Under the pieces are notes generated by a model. The model saw only the letters and a program-made list of their open reading frames with translations, was not told where the DNA came from and ran no database searches. A stretch of 64,000 nt of DNA, taken from contig JALRME010000053.1 of the NCBI GenBank assembly GCA_026120035.1, forward strand, positions 89,508 through 153,507. The letters are read 5' to 3'. Positions 1 through 11,100 of this stretch are shown piece by piece. This DNA comes from Coleophoma eucalyptorum (Eukaryota; Ascomycota; Leotiomycetes; Helotiales; Dermateaceae). Made by a program: the position numbers and the translations under genes. Position 1 is the first letter of the stretch; the number at the start of each line of letters is the position of its first letter.

Positions 1-63
1 CTGGAAGATGATGATGTAGAAGATGCCATCTTCAGAAAGAATGTTAGCAAACTGAGCCGGTGA
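1..63 (+). CDS. 3' end of an unidentified gene (partial)
   Basis: The first frame of the window is open from base 1 to a TGA at 61-63 and reads 20 residues, acidic at first (LEDDDVEDAIF) and then basic (RKNVSKLSR). This looks like the tail of a protein entering from the left edge. The fragment is too short to name a family, and an intron or another frame could still explain it. The TIP41-like gene follows on the same strand about 360 bases later. Confidence 0.35.
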   Translation: MEDDDVEDAIFRKNVSKLSR

Positions 64-422
64 TCTTCCTGATCACACTTGCCTTCGACTTTAAATAAGT
101 TTTGCCGCTATCTCCAGAGTCATTTTCATCGTTGACAGACATTCGCTCGAATCGAGACTCCAGAGTTCGAGTCGCCATGGCGAATATTGATTTATGCCGG
201 ACAAGAGAAACGTGTGTGTTAATCTTTTGAAATAATAGATAATTTCCAATTGCCCGCACCTGCTGGTTAGTACAACTAATGAAAGGGTTGTTGGCGTGAA
301 GTTGGTCGTCAAGTCTAGAAAGTTGGAAGTCGAAAACACACACTCGCATAAATTCGCTGTCTTGGTTGGAAGGGCAACAGCCGAACACTTAAAGTCCCCG
401 CGCCCACGCACCGCCGTCCCTC
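64..422. other. Intergenic leader upstream of TIP41
   Basis: Non-coding by my reading. Two overlapping open frames of about 110 codons exist on the minus strand, but they show no recognisable domain and no coding-like composition, so I treat them as chance. The segment should hold the terminator of the left-edge gene and the promoter of the TIP41-like gene. Confidence 0.5.
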
Positions 423-1512
423 ATGTCGGCCGCTAGCGACCAGATAGCTGAGCCATCATCTAGCTCAAGCTCTCTGTTCTTCCCACTACAACAGCTTTGC
501 GACTCCTCCGTCAAACAGTGTAACTATTTTCTTAGCAATAAACTCCATCGCCTCCAAGGATCCACCAAAGCTGCTGCGATGTCTTTTAACGGCCCCATTG
601 ACGAGTCGTACCCAACTCCTACAGCTGCAGACCAAGCTACCATATCGCATATTCGAAAAGGCTTCAAGATCAGCGCGCGAAAACTGCCCATCTCTAAATC
701 AGGCCCAATCGACGAAATGACAGAAAAACTTGGAATCCCTGTGCCAGAAATGATCTTTGGTGATAACATGGTTTCTATAGAGCACTTGGAGAGCGGATGG
801 CGACTGGAATTCAACGCATTTGATGCTCTTGATCGCGTAGACAAGACGGACAAGAATATGCTGAAAGTCGCATACTCCTCAGAATGGACAAAGAGCAGGT
901 AGGATGTGGTTATTTCTATAGCTTGGTTATTTGCTCACCGACTGCAGAGAAAACACGCACGACGGCATCAAAGAAGTCGTGAAGCCATTCGATTGGTCGT
1001 ACTCTACAGACTACAAAGGCACAGTAGTTAAGGGCAAGGACTTTACTGAGGATGAGAGTGAGCCAATACCGATCGCCCTGTTGAAGCGACCGGATCCAAT
1101 TTTGTTCTTCGAAGAGGTTGTGCTTTACGAGAGCGAGCTTGACGACAACGGCGTCTCCATTTTGTCCTGCAAGCTCCGTGTCATGCCGGATCGTATGCTT
1201 TTATTATGCCGCCTATTCATGAGACTAGATGATGTTTTAATCAGAATACGTGACACTCGAATTTATGTCGACTTCGACACCGGAAGGGTTATTAGAGACT
1301 ATACAGAAAGGGAGGACGCCTTTGATAAAGTCAAGAAGGTCAGTATTTCTTAGTTTCTATTCTTCGAAGCACGCTTATTGATTTAATTGCAGAGCCTTGT
1401 CTTTTCGGGCAAGCTGCCAAATGATCTAACTATAGCTATGCGCGATCCGAACCAAATCGCTCACCTGATACCGGAGGTCAAGCATACTTTGGAGAACCTG
1501 GTTGTGCCTTGA
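423..1512 (+). CDS. TIP41: TIP41-like protein (TOR signalling)
   Basis: Exons 423-898, 948-1338 and 1393-1512, joined by two GT..AG introns of 49 and 54 bp, give 328 aa. The middle exon carries the family signature: KPFDWSYSTDYKG, then KRPDPILFFEEVVLYESEL and LSCKLRVMPDRM. In yeast, Tip41 binds the PP2A regulator Tap42 and acts in TOR-dependent nutrient signalling in the cytoplasm. The family core begins near residue 53, where an in-frame ATG at 580 gives a shorter start; the ATG at 423 adds a serine-rich leader. Length sits between the S. pombe and S. cerevisiae proteins as I recall them. The family call is firm; the exact start is uncertain. Confidence 0.9.
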
Positions 1513-4463
1513 ACCAGTACGATTCCGACTTAGAGTCGTCTGATATAAAGAAATACGACTGCCTTAGTGCAGGTTGGACCTCTCCTGGCCAAATACAGTA
1601 TCTCCAGAAATGTAATTTTGTGATCTGAGAGGACCATGGACGTTTGACACCATCAGCTTCAAGCAAACCACACAGCGAATGCTAGCAATGGGAAGGAGAG
1701 ATCCATGCATAATAATTGTGGCACCTAATCATACCCACAAGCAAACAAGAACTTAAGGGTCTCCATCAAAATAGCTGGCCATGTTCATTCAGGGTCACAT
1801 TAAGCAATGAAATATTCATATGCAAGAAATAAAATGCTCTTTTTAGTGAGTGTCCACTTAACCAGAAGTTGCAGTCCTCCTCTTGGCTTGGTGCTTTTTC
1901 CTCTTCGCGGCATTCACAACGACTGGGATGGCCGCAAGCACACTCACAACCACCAAAACCCGCGCAATGAGTTCAATGAGCTTCAGCTCATGACACTCAG
2001 TCAAACCACCTTTAATGCTGCCTATACCTCGACTGCAGTTGATAAAACCGCACATTTGGCGGATGAGAACGCCAAAGACAATCCACAACATGGTTTAGAT
2101 GACTAGAAATATCCATTTGCAAACTAGTTAGCAGTGAAACAGTCTTCATACTTGCTTTGAGAATGACAAAACTGCATCCAGCATAGAATGAAAATAATTC
2201 TGCACGTAGTGGGATCCAACATAGACATTGGACAGAGCAATCGCTCTGATGGATGAGGAGATGAGGAATGCCTGCCTGGATCTCCCTATTCCCGAGGCCT
2301 ATGCGTGCGTATTTTGCAGGTATTGGAATGAATCAACAGCGAAGCCCAGCGCGGTAGTTGAGAGGATGAACATGATACCGAAGTAAATTCTATTAACGTC
2401 GGAAGTTATTGTCAGGTATAAATTTGAGGGATTTAACGGGCCACATTAACTCGTGATGAATTTACGGCACATCCAATGTAGGTCGCTATTTCCTAGCATT
2501 AGTAGACCTTGGGTGTGCTCCGGTAATCTTTGCTCTGCCAAACATAGTGGGCAGTGAATTTCAGAACGCTGAATAGTGGAGAATAACTGGCGAGAAGAAT
2601 TGCTTGGTGAGCAGAGGAAGGCACAAAGAGCTAAAGGCCGTCTGAAAGGTTCTCTTCCATTGGTCTTATACTTGCTCTATTCAAAGAGAGATTTCAAGAT
2701 CGAAGAAAAGCTATATAGTTGCTCTTTCTATGTACATTATGAAGAATTACGTATATGGATAGTGAAAGAAATCTAAATACCTTATTTCAATCAAGTGGCA
2801 GGGCAAAAATATGCCTTCGAGCCCTAGTACGTTAGTGCTTGCCTATCAAAGACCTTTATTACGATACTCGGGAATCGATTCCATCAATGAAAGCGAGGAG
2901 CAAAATAAGATTGCCTCTCTCACAGCGTGCCAAAGTCAAGGGAGACGTCTGGATAGCTGCTTCCCGTACCTGGGGGAAAAGCAAGGTACAGCGTATCGTG
3001 GGGTAGTATCCTTCCTTGTGGCTGGAGCAAATGCAGGCCATTATTGCCTTCGCACCACCAACCTGGATTCCGAAATTGGGCAGTTGTGAGATGGGCAGAG
3101 ATGTGCAGGGATTGAAATTTGGTGTTTGAACCAGTTCTGTTAGTGAAGATATCGCAAGTATTCTCTCGCTTGGTTGTAGTTAATGACCACCAGTGGATGT
3201 CACAATGGGCCATTTGAATAATATCAAGGTTGGTGATTGCACAATTCCTCAAATGAGTTTAGTTATGAGATCGACATACTTCAATCCTCAAGCATTCTTA
3301 GTAGCCAAGACCAACAGGTTCTTGATTTATCTGGAAGGCTAGTTAACTAAGACGATATAAAGAAGTGGTATATTCTACGGACTGTGGTGCTCATTAGTGA
3401 TCTGTAAATCGAGCAGACACGTAGTTGAACAAGTTCGCTTTGTGTTTCACTGGGCAGTTGTCAATAAACACCAATCTTGACGTTCAAGAGGCCTCTCTCT
3501 TCAATCTTCGAGGCATTTATGAAAAGCAGCTCTAGCAAAAGCTGCATTAAGATACATTAAAATCTATTTCGAATCTTGCTCACCTATTCAATGGGGGCCC
3601 CTTAAGCGAGCCACGACGAACAAAGCATAAGGTACCTAGGTACCTAATGCAGGGGGAAAGCGGGCTCAGGAACTTGCAATGCCCCCCACCTATACCGAAA
3701 TATAACAATGGCAATACTACTTGATTTTCACGCCGGGAACAAAGGAGCTTCTAAAAAAAGGGGTTTTCTCGTGCCTGTAGAGGTAGTAGCCATGATCAAA
3801 GTCGTGGTCCTGCAGTAAATAGCAATGAGTCTAGAGGTTCTTTCGATTCTCGACTTCAACAACTGACCCGCATGTGATATTTAAATCTTACATAAATTCA
3901 TCTCACGGCTTCAGCCTCTGTTGAGAACCCTCTATAACCACCTCGTACCGGTTCTACGGCCGCATCAAGGCAAGCTCAAGCGTGAAAGGGTGGTAGATTC
4001 GATCACGGCCCTGGACCTTAAAGCCCAGAAACCTCAATCATCAGAGTTGCGAGAGTATTGCTCATGATCTATACCTTCTGAAAAAAAAAAAAATTGAAAA
4101 AAAAACAAAGAGTACACTGAGCTCTTTGGTAAGATTTGAAGGGGAATGGAGTAGGAATTGAAAGCGACGAACTAGAGTAGCTGGTTTGCTTTTCAAGGTT
4201 TGAGGTCGCTACGGCAAAGCACGGGGACCTCATGGATGGGCCTGCCAAAAAATGACGTTCGTTCATCCTCGCATCTCTGATTCTGCATCTCCATTTGCAT
4301 AACCGTCTCCGTTTCCATCGCCATTGAGTCTCCTCAGCTCTCCTGACAACACTCTATTCTGTACTGGCACCGGCACATTCGTTTCGTCGATGATACATCA
4401 TGCCCGCGTCTGATAGGGAGGCTTAATTAGACTTCGACTATATTTCATTCCCATCGAAATACA
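1513..4463. other. Long intergenic region
   Basis: No intact gene seen. It contains a possible membrane-protein relic on the minus strand (listed separately), a short palindromic ggtacctaggtacct near 3632, and an A-rich tract at 4081-4107. Small open frames around 2576-3252 on both strands show no recognisable domain. The last few hundred bases should include the promoter of the RMD1-type gene, but I see no distinct motif that I would defend. Confidence 0.45.
1858..2400 (-). pseudogene. Possible decayed RTA1-like membrane protein
   Basis: Read on the minus strand, 2400-2310 gives RIYFGIMFILSTTALGFAVD, hydrophobic and membrane-like, before a stop. Then follows an intron-like stretch at about 2155-2107 (gtatga, gctaac, tctag). 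Residues from 2091 down include LIRQMCGFINCSRG and an LTECHELKLIELIARVL segment. Those two resemble, position by position, the sixth and seventh helices of the RTA1 family as seen in the intact gene at 48744-50117 (VRILFRLIEFSRG, LLTSETYFYILEAVPMF). A stop and frame changes break it. The similarity is weak and judged by eye, so another membrane family is possible. Confidence 0.28.
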
Positions 4464-6165
4464 ATGGCTTCCACGACTGCGATAGAGACGACTCCCTTAC
4501 TTTCCGACACACACAACTCTCAATCAGAAGCACAAAGGAAGGGTGTACGGAATGTCTCATTCAATCCAAATCCCTCAGTTATCAGCATCGAAGGCAGTAC
4601 GGGTTCTGCCCCAAGATCTTCACAACCAGTTCAATCAGTACCATTTTCGTTAAATGGCAATACACCACCAGCAGGCCCACCTATGCTATCCTCCCTGAAC
4701 AGCAAGCTCCGGAGACGTAATAGCCACGGGTCACCTCTTATGCCGACTGTGGGAAATGCGGCGATTCCTAAAATTGGCCCGCAGAGGACGACGAAAAATG
4801 CCCAGAAGCTTAAGCTACTTCCGAATCCAGACTTTGGCGAAGATGGACCAGAGGAGGAGAGTGGACGAGACGTCTATTCACAATACACTCGTATTAAGGA
4901 TCCAACGGCAAGACGAGATGCTGCACGTCTTGGTAAAGCGGATCGTGATCGATTGCCTCGAGTTACAGCGTACTGCACCGCAAACAAATATCAACTAGAG
5001 GGATTGATGCGGTTTTTGAAAGGACGAGGCAAGACCAAGGGTGCAAATCCAAGACAATTTGACGAATGCATTTATACCCCTTATAGCTATACTAAGCATA
5101 CAGAGAGGACTACCGATCGAATATTAGAAGTACAATCGGCACCAGCCAAGAAGTGGGAGCGGAGGCATTCTGATAGCACGATTGAGGTCGATGACAACAA
5201 CAAACAGCGACGGGAAGATTTGATTGATCTACATACCGAAGGCGGAGATACGAGTCTTGGTAATGGAGATTCAGGAGCAGCAAACCGATTACAGCCTGAG
5301 GTCATTGAGAGAAGATTAGACGATGAAAGTGGTGTGACAGAAAGTACCGTAGACTTTGACACAAGGATTCACACGCCAGAGGTCTTCTTATTTGACTATG
5401 GTGTTGTAGTTATCTGGGGAATGTCTCCCAAAGATGAGCAGCGATTTCTCAAGGAGATTGCGAAATTCGAGAGCGAAAAGCTGGCTCCAGATGACGTGGA
5501 AACTGAATGCTTCAATTTCTATTACACCAGAGAATATCAGGCTCGAATTTATAATGACTTCATCACGCTCAGGGAGAAGAACAATTATATGACCAAGCTT
5601 GCCATTTCTCATGCACTGGCTCAAAGTGTCAAGGTAAGTCAAACTTTGTATTCTCATATGTAAATGCTAACCAACCCTTTCAGACTTCTTTATTCGAGGA
5701 GTTGGTAGACAACACGATCGAGACTTGCAAAGACATCCCAACACAAATCGCCACGACAGGTAAGATCGCACTGACCAGCAAAGAAATCAACATGCAAATT
5801 GGCGAGCTCTTCATTCTGCGTATCAACATTCATCTTAATGGTTCTGTGCTGGACACTCCAGAATTGTTCTGGGTTGAGCCACAACTTGAACCAGTTTACC
5901 AAGCTGTGAGAAGCTATATGGAGATGGACCAGAGAGTCCGTCTTCTGACCGAGCGGCTGGACGTAATTGGCGATTTACTATCCGTGTTAAAAGATCAGCT
6001 AAGCCACGGTCATGGGGAGAAGTTGGAATGGATTGGTGAGTTATATTCATTCCATACTGACAGAATAAGTGAATACTAATATAAATAGTGATTGTACTTA
6101 TCGCCGCTGAGATTCTTGTAGCTGCCATAAACATCGTAGTGGATCTGTACGCTGGTGTTGATTAA
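4464..6165 (+). CDS. RMD1: RMD1/DUF155 family protein
   Basis: Exons 4464-5633, 5684-6035 and 6089-6165 give 532 aa; both introns are canonical. The first 150 residues are low-complexity and basic, typical of a disordered leader. The conserved domain starts near residue 165 (RVTAYCTANKYQ) and continues through LFDYGVVVIWGMSPKDEQRFL, FYYTREYQARIYNDFI and LRINIHLNGSVLDTPELFW. The third exon adds one C-terminal hydrophobic helix (VIVLIAAEILVAAINIVVDL), a hallmark of the DUF155/YagE family. The yeast members Rmd1 and Rmd8 are linked to meiotic division and microtubules, and an animal relative, RMND1, is mitochondrial. Which paralogue this is cannot be settled from the sequence. It lies tail to tail with the HMG-box gene. 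Confidence 0.88.
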
Positions 6166-6475
6166 GGTCAGCATGTTTTGGGGCTTGTCCCTGGAACATC
6201 TGTACTTTGACTGCACAGTTGGAAAAGGGGCTTTCGACAAATGTAGAAAAAAGGGCGGAGTTCATCCTAGCAGGGCGTATTTGAAAAGGGTCTGAGCAAC
6301 ACAATTCGTAGATTAAGCTATAGCAATATAATGTTCTGTATCAAGAAACATAACCTACTCAGCTCTAAGCGATTTTGTTACAATCCATCCAGACACAGGC
6401 ACCTTGCACCATCCAGTCCAATCAACGCCCAACATATACCAGTTTTGTCCATTATCCATTCATTTAAAAGAACTT
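6166..6475. other. Convergent intergenic spacer
   Basis: About 310 bases between the stops of the RMD1-type gene and the HMG-box gene. It should hold both 3' untranslated ends. I see no gene or repeat in it. Confidence 0.5.
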
Positions 6476-7638
6476 TCAAGGTCGATTGACGGCCGTAAAG
6501 CCACTGGCGCTAACATCTGCACTCACTTCTGCCTCTGTCTCTTCGCCCATTTCCACATCTTCATCTTCCTTCTTTGGTTCCGATGCCCGGCCGCCAGCAG
6601 CGTCCTTATCTGCTTCGGCCGCCTTCTTAGCATCTTCGTATTTCTTCTGGTATTTCTCTCGCGCCTCATCATTTAGTTCCCTCCAGCTAACGGCTAAGGA
6701 TCTCTCGAGATCGAATGTACCCTCAGCAATCGCCTTGCGGTGTTGAACAGCTAGAACGGAGCGCATCTCTTCAGAATATACTTCAAATGCACTACGCGGC
6801 CTCCTAGGTGGTTGCGACACGCCTGTGCTTGTGTAGCCGTTGGTTGGTGGCTTCTTCGCCGCGCTGGTCGCTGGTACAGGAGCATTGTCAGGGTGGGTAT
6901 GTGAAAATGCATCAGAACTTGGTGACAATGTGACAGGTCCTTGTTGTATAAATGCGCTTCCTGCTCGTCCATCGCCTAGGCTGGTAAGAAATGAAGGCTT
7001 GCGATGACCGCGTTTGGTTCTGAGCGGTTTCTCCTTTGGCTGCAGCGTCATCGCATTAGTAATTCTCCTTTTTGTAGTAGAGGTGAGTTAGAACAGCATA
7101 CGGTTGGAGGTGGGCTTGGGCTGCCTTCTGAGTCTTCCACGTTCGTGCTTGTCCGTTTCGCGAGCTGTTCTAGGAGGAATGCTCGTTCGAGGCGCATCTT
7201 CTCGACTTGGCGTTGGATTCGAACCAGGCGCAAACGTGATGCATCATTTGCTTCTTCCACTTCGTTCATCCTTTGCTTCAGCTGAATACATTTACGACGG
7301 TAGGCTTCCTCGACTGAAGGTGGTAGGGCAGGAGGGATCGCTCCAGATGGTCCTATGGAACGTATTAGCTACTACTTGTCACAATTGACACCGAGCGATG
7401 TAGGTTCTTTGAAACGGGTAGGGACTTTGTGAAATATGAAGCTGTAGGACCTTTGATGTCCGAGATATTTGGTAATTCTGGAGCCCCAGAATGTAGAGAG
7501 CTCGTATTAACAATATCGCTGTTCTCGTGCTTGCGGATGATTGCGAGGACTGCTTCATAGCGGGGACCACACCAAGCCATCTCTGATGTCTTGTAGAAAA
7601 GGAAAACTGATGTTTGACTTACCAGAAGGTGGCGCCAT
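6476..7638 (-). CDS. HMG-box protein, Nht1/Nhp10-like (INO80 complex)
   Basis: Simplest model: exons 7638-7623, 7352-7102 and 7039-6476, giving 276 aa. Intron 2 is canonical, with GTATGC, TACTAAT and CTGCAG. The protein has a proline-rich start, a coiled coil of about 45 residues (QRMNEVEEANDASRLRLVRI onward), then a C-terminal HMG box (PRRPRSAFEVYSEEMR to KYQKKYEDAKKAAEAD) and an acidic tail. A coiled coil followed by an HMG box matches fungal Nht1/Nhp10-type subunits of the INO80 chromatin remodeller; other HMG proteins remain possible. Intron 1 is unusually long (270 bp) and holds a coding-like stretch at 7580-7450 (GPRYEAVLAIIRKHEN). An extra exon or a start at 7580 is therefore plausible and keeps the frame. 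Confidence 0.8.
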
Positions 7639-7874
7639 TTTAAAACCTCAAGCGCGCAATTGATAGAAGAAGGAAGGAGCTCTTAAGAGGAAAGTGAAGT
7701 TGTTGCTTCACTCACGCACATAGTAGGAAAGCTGGGGAAGGAAGGGCCATAGATAATCCGGTCGCGCCTTCAATATCAGGCGCCAATTCGCGAGGCTCCA
7801 AAATTTTGAGGACGCGACGAGACTTTGTGTTGAAGACATTCCGGATATTGATCATCCTCAACCCATATTTCAAC
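7639..7874. promoter_or_regulatory. Divergent promoter between HMG-box gene and CCT8
   Basis: Only 236 bases separate the two outward-facing start codons, so the promoters must overlap. No TATA box is evident; the stretch is mixed in composition. Co-regulation is an inference from the spacing. Confidence 0.5.
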
Positions 7875-9672
7875 ATGTCTCTCAATATTCCAGGTGCGCC
7901 AAATGCTGGTCTGTTCAAGCAGGGCTATAACACGTAAAATCCTACTATTTAAACATCCGCTATTGACAAGACTAACTTGCTGCATAGCTATGAATCTGAG
8001 GATGGAGCTGTTCTACGGAATATCGATGCCTGCCGAACGATTGCCTCGACCGTTCAGACCTCTCTTGGACCCTATGGCCGCAATAAGATTGTCATCAACC
8101 ACTTACAAAAGATGATTCTGACTTCCGACGCCGCTACGATTCTCCGCGAACTTGACGTTGTGCACCCAGCAGCCAAGTTAGTTGTGATGGCAAGTCAGCA
8201 ACAAGAAGCCGAGATGGGAGATGCTACAAACTTGGTCATTGTACTTGCAGGAGAGTTGCTTAAGAAAGCTGAAGATCTGCTACGAATGGGCCTAAAGACA
8301 AGCGACATTGTAACTGGATATGAACGAGCTCAGAAGTTCGCTCTGGAAGCTTTGGAGGAACTTGCAGTTGACAAGGTTGAGGATATGAAATCACAAACAG
8401 AACTTAGCAAGGCTATCAAAACAGTCATCGCTAGCAAGCAGTGTGGCAACGAAGACTTCCTTGCGGACATGGTTGCTGAAGCCGTTCTGGCTGTGCTTCC
8501 TAAGAATCCCGTCAACTTCAATGTGGACAACATTCGAGTAGTTAAGATCATGGGTGGAAGTCTAGAGCAAAGCAGAGTTGTCAAAGGAATGGTATTTGGA
8601 CGAGAACCAGATGGATCTGTTAAGAAAGCAACAAGAGCAAAGGTTGGAGTATTCTCATGTCCTATCGATACCAGTCAAACAGAAACCAAGGGCACAGTCC
8701 TCCTCCACAATGCAAAGGAGATGCTTGACTTCACCAAAGGTGAGGAGAACCAGCTTGAGACTGCTATTAAGGAATTATTTGATTCTGGTCTTCGAGTTGT
8801 TGTTGCAGGTTCAACAGTTGGCGAATTGGCCATGCACTATCTCAACAGATTCGGGATCCTGGTCATTCGGATTCTCAGCAAGTTCGAGCTCCGCAGGTTA
8901 TGTAGAGTCGTGGGAGCAACTCCATTAGCAAGACTTGGAGCACCAATGCCCGATGAGATGGGAAGCGTGGATGTTGTAGAAACTCTCGAGATTGGAGGAG
9001 ACCGGGTCACAGTTTTCAGACAGGAAAACGAAACGACTAGAACAGCAACTTTGGTTCTTCGAGGAGCAACACAGAACCATCTCGATGATATCGAACGAGC
9101 TGTTGATGATGGTGTCAATGTTGTCAAGGCAATTACCAGAGATCCGCGTCTAGTGCCAGGTGCAGGAGCTACCGAGATGCAACTTGTTGAGCGGATACAA
9201 GCATTTGGTGAGAAGACTCCTGGCTTACCTCAGTATGCCATCCGAAAATTTGGTGAAGCCTTTGAAGTTGTCCCAAGAACCTTAGCAGAAAGTGCTGGTC
9301 TCGACGCTACCGAAGTGCTTGCTCGGTTATACACAGCACATCAAAAGAAGGATGACTGGACCACTGGTGTTGACATCGAGGTAAGAGGCAGTCTGTCTCT
9401 CTTTTATACTGAGCTAACAATTAGTAGAATGATGATGGCACTGGAACCCTAGATGCACAAGATGAAGGTATCCTGGATTTGATGATCTCCAAGAGTTGGG
9501 CGATTAAGCTTGCAACTGAGGCTGCGAGAACGGTTCTCTCTGTTGATCAAATCATTGTTGCACGACAGGCTGGTGGACCAAAACCACCTGGACCAAACCC
9601 TGTAAGTTTCCTACAACTCGATCATCCAAACATGGCTGACATAACTTTTGGCAGAATTGGGATGAGGATTAA
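7875..9672 (+). CDS. CCT8: CCT8, theta subunit of the TRiC/CCT chaperonin
   Basis: Exons 7875-7933, 7988-9380, 9428-9601 and 9655-9672 give 547 aa, the usual length for this subunit. The start MSLNIPGAPNAGLFKQGYNT is created by splicing the short first exon. Group II chaperonin features follow in order: TSLGPYGRNKIVIN, LTSDAATILRELDVVHPAAK, the apical-domain LLHNAKEMLDF, and RDPRLVPGAGATEMQL near the C-terminus. The usual GDGTN motif reads GDATN here; from memory this also occurs in other filamentous fungi. TRiC folds actin, tubulin and other cytosolic proteins using ATP. The last exon encodes only NWDED and stop. It is divergent from the HMG-box gene. Confidence 0.96.
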
Positions 9673-10055
9673 ATATAATGCATTAGACAGCGCTGGGATA
9701 TGTACAATACCAAGAGTCTATACAATGTTTACCTGCCGCACATATTTTTGCTTTTTTCGTTGGCACCACTTCTAGGTCCGTGATCAACGGCGTTGAGAGC
9801 GTACGCACGATATCTTGATAGCTTGTGAACCCCTCCGATTTCTGAGATGAATTGAATGATCTCGTAGAATCTGAATCTACTTGCGAGGTTTTCAGGGCCA
9901 GTAGGCTAAGCGAGCTGCGCCGCTGGCCCCGTATTCGCAAATAGTCTGGCAGATTGTGTGACTCGGTACTGCTCGACCTGTAGAAGTGTCACATTCTTGA
10001 TTTCATACTCTCCCTCCCCTCCAAATATCGCATAGGACCCGATAGTCTGATCGTA
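9673..10055. other. Intergenic spacer
   Basis: About 380 bases with no gene. It holds the 3' end of CCT8 and the promoter of the N-acetyltransferase gene. Confidence 0.5.
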
Positions 10056-11100
10056 ATGACTTCTGCATATTCTAATGATCAAATCGATCGATATTTTAAC
10101 TACATCTCACTTCCACAACGGTATTGGCGCGAAGCCAATCCTACATTAGACCTTGATTTCTTGACAGCCTTGCACATCCATCAGATATCTAGAGTGCCTT
10201 ACGAGAACCTACAACTTCACTATTCAGAAGACCATGCTGTCTCTTTGGATCCGCAAAAACTGTATACCAAGATCGTTACCAACGCTCGAGGTCGTGGCGG
10301 CTATTGTATGGAGAACAGCTTATTCTTCAATCACGTCCTGCGTGCTATAGGCTTCGAGGTAAGCTGAAGAAGCGCTAGAGCATTTGGTTTCTCTTTTTGA
10401 TGTTAGTCAGGTGTTCACGGCTGGCGTAAGAATTAGACCGAGGTTGGATGGGGTACCTCAGGGGGATTATATTGGCTGGTAAGTACTTTTGACCTCAGCG
10501 ACTTCTTGGATATTTATATCCTTTCTCAGGGTGCACATTGTCAACATCGTCACTTTCTCCGATGGGAGCAAGTACATGGTAGATGTTGGGTTTGGTGGCG
10601 ATCAAGCTACGAAGCCCATTCCGTTAATTGACGGCCACGTGGTGCACAATCTTGGGACACAAGAGGTGAGACTCATCTTCGACACCATCCCACCACAAGT
10701 CGACCAAAGCCGAAAACTTTGGATCTATCAATATCGTAACAAGCCAGAGCAACCGTGGAACTCCTTCTACTGCTTCCCTGAGTTCGAGTTCCTTCCACAG
10801 GATTTTGAGATCATGAATTATTATACAAGCACGAGTTTCGCGGAGACCAACTTTCAGACAAGGAGGGTGATTGTTGTTAAATTCTTGAGAGAGGGGGAGG
10901 AGATCACTGGCAAGGTCATGTTGGTTGATGGGGATGTGAAAGAGAATTTGACGGGTAGGACAAGACTTGTGAAGACGTTCAAGACGGAAAGCGAAAGAGT
11001 AGAAGGCCTAAAGGCAATCTTTGCAATCACTCTAGCTGAGGAAGAAATCAAGGGTATAAAGGGACGTAACGTAGAATTGCTCTTGCCTCTGGAGGTTTGA
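10056..11100 (+). CDS. Arylamine N-acetyltransferase
   Basis: Exons 10056-10358, 10411-10478 and 10530-11100 give 313 aa. The catalytic triad of the NAT family is visible after splicing: Cys84 in RGRGGYCMENS, His126 in WVHIVNIV, and Asp142 in MVDVGFGG. The N-terminal SRVPYENLQLHY segment is also typical. These cytosolic enzymes move an acyl group from a CoA thioester to aromatic amines. In Fusarium, relatives detoxify plant benzoxazinone breakdown products by N-malonylation. Which acyl donor this one prefers cannot be told from sequence. The second exon is only 68 bases, and the gene breaks into separate open frames without it. Confidence 0.93.

Noticed and set aside
2811..3252. Overlapping frames of about 100 codons on both strands
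   Set aside because: No domain, no splice support and competing frames.
6486..6746. Plus-strand frame opposite the HMG-box gene
   Set aside because: Antisense shadow of the acidic/basic C-terminal coding region.
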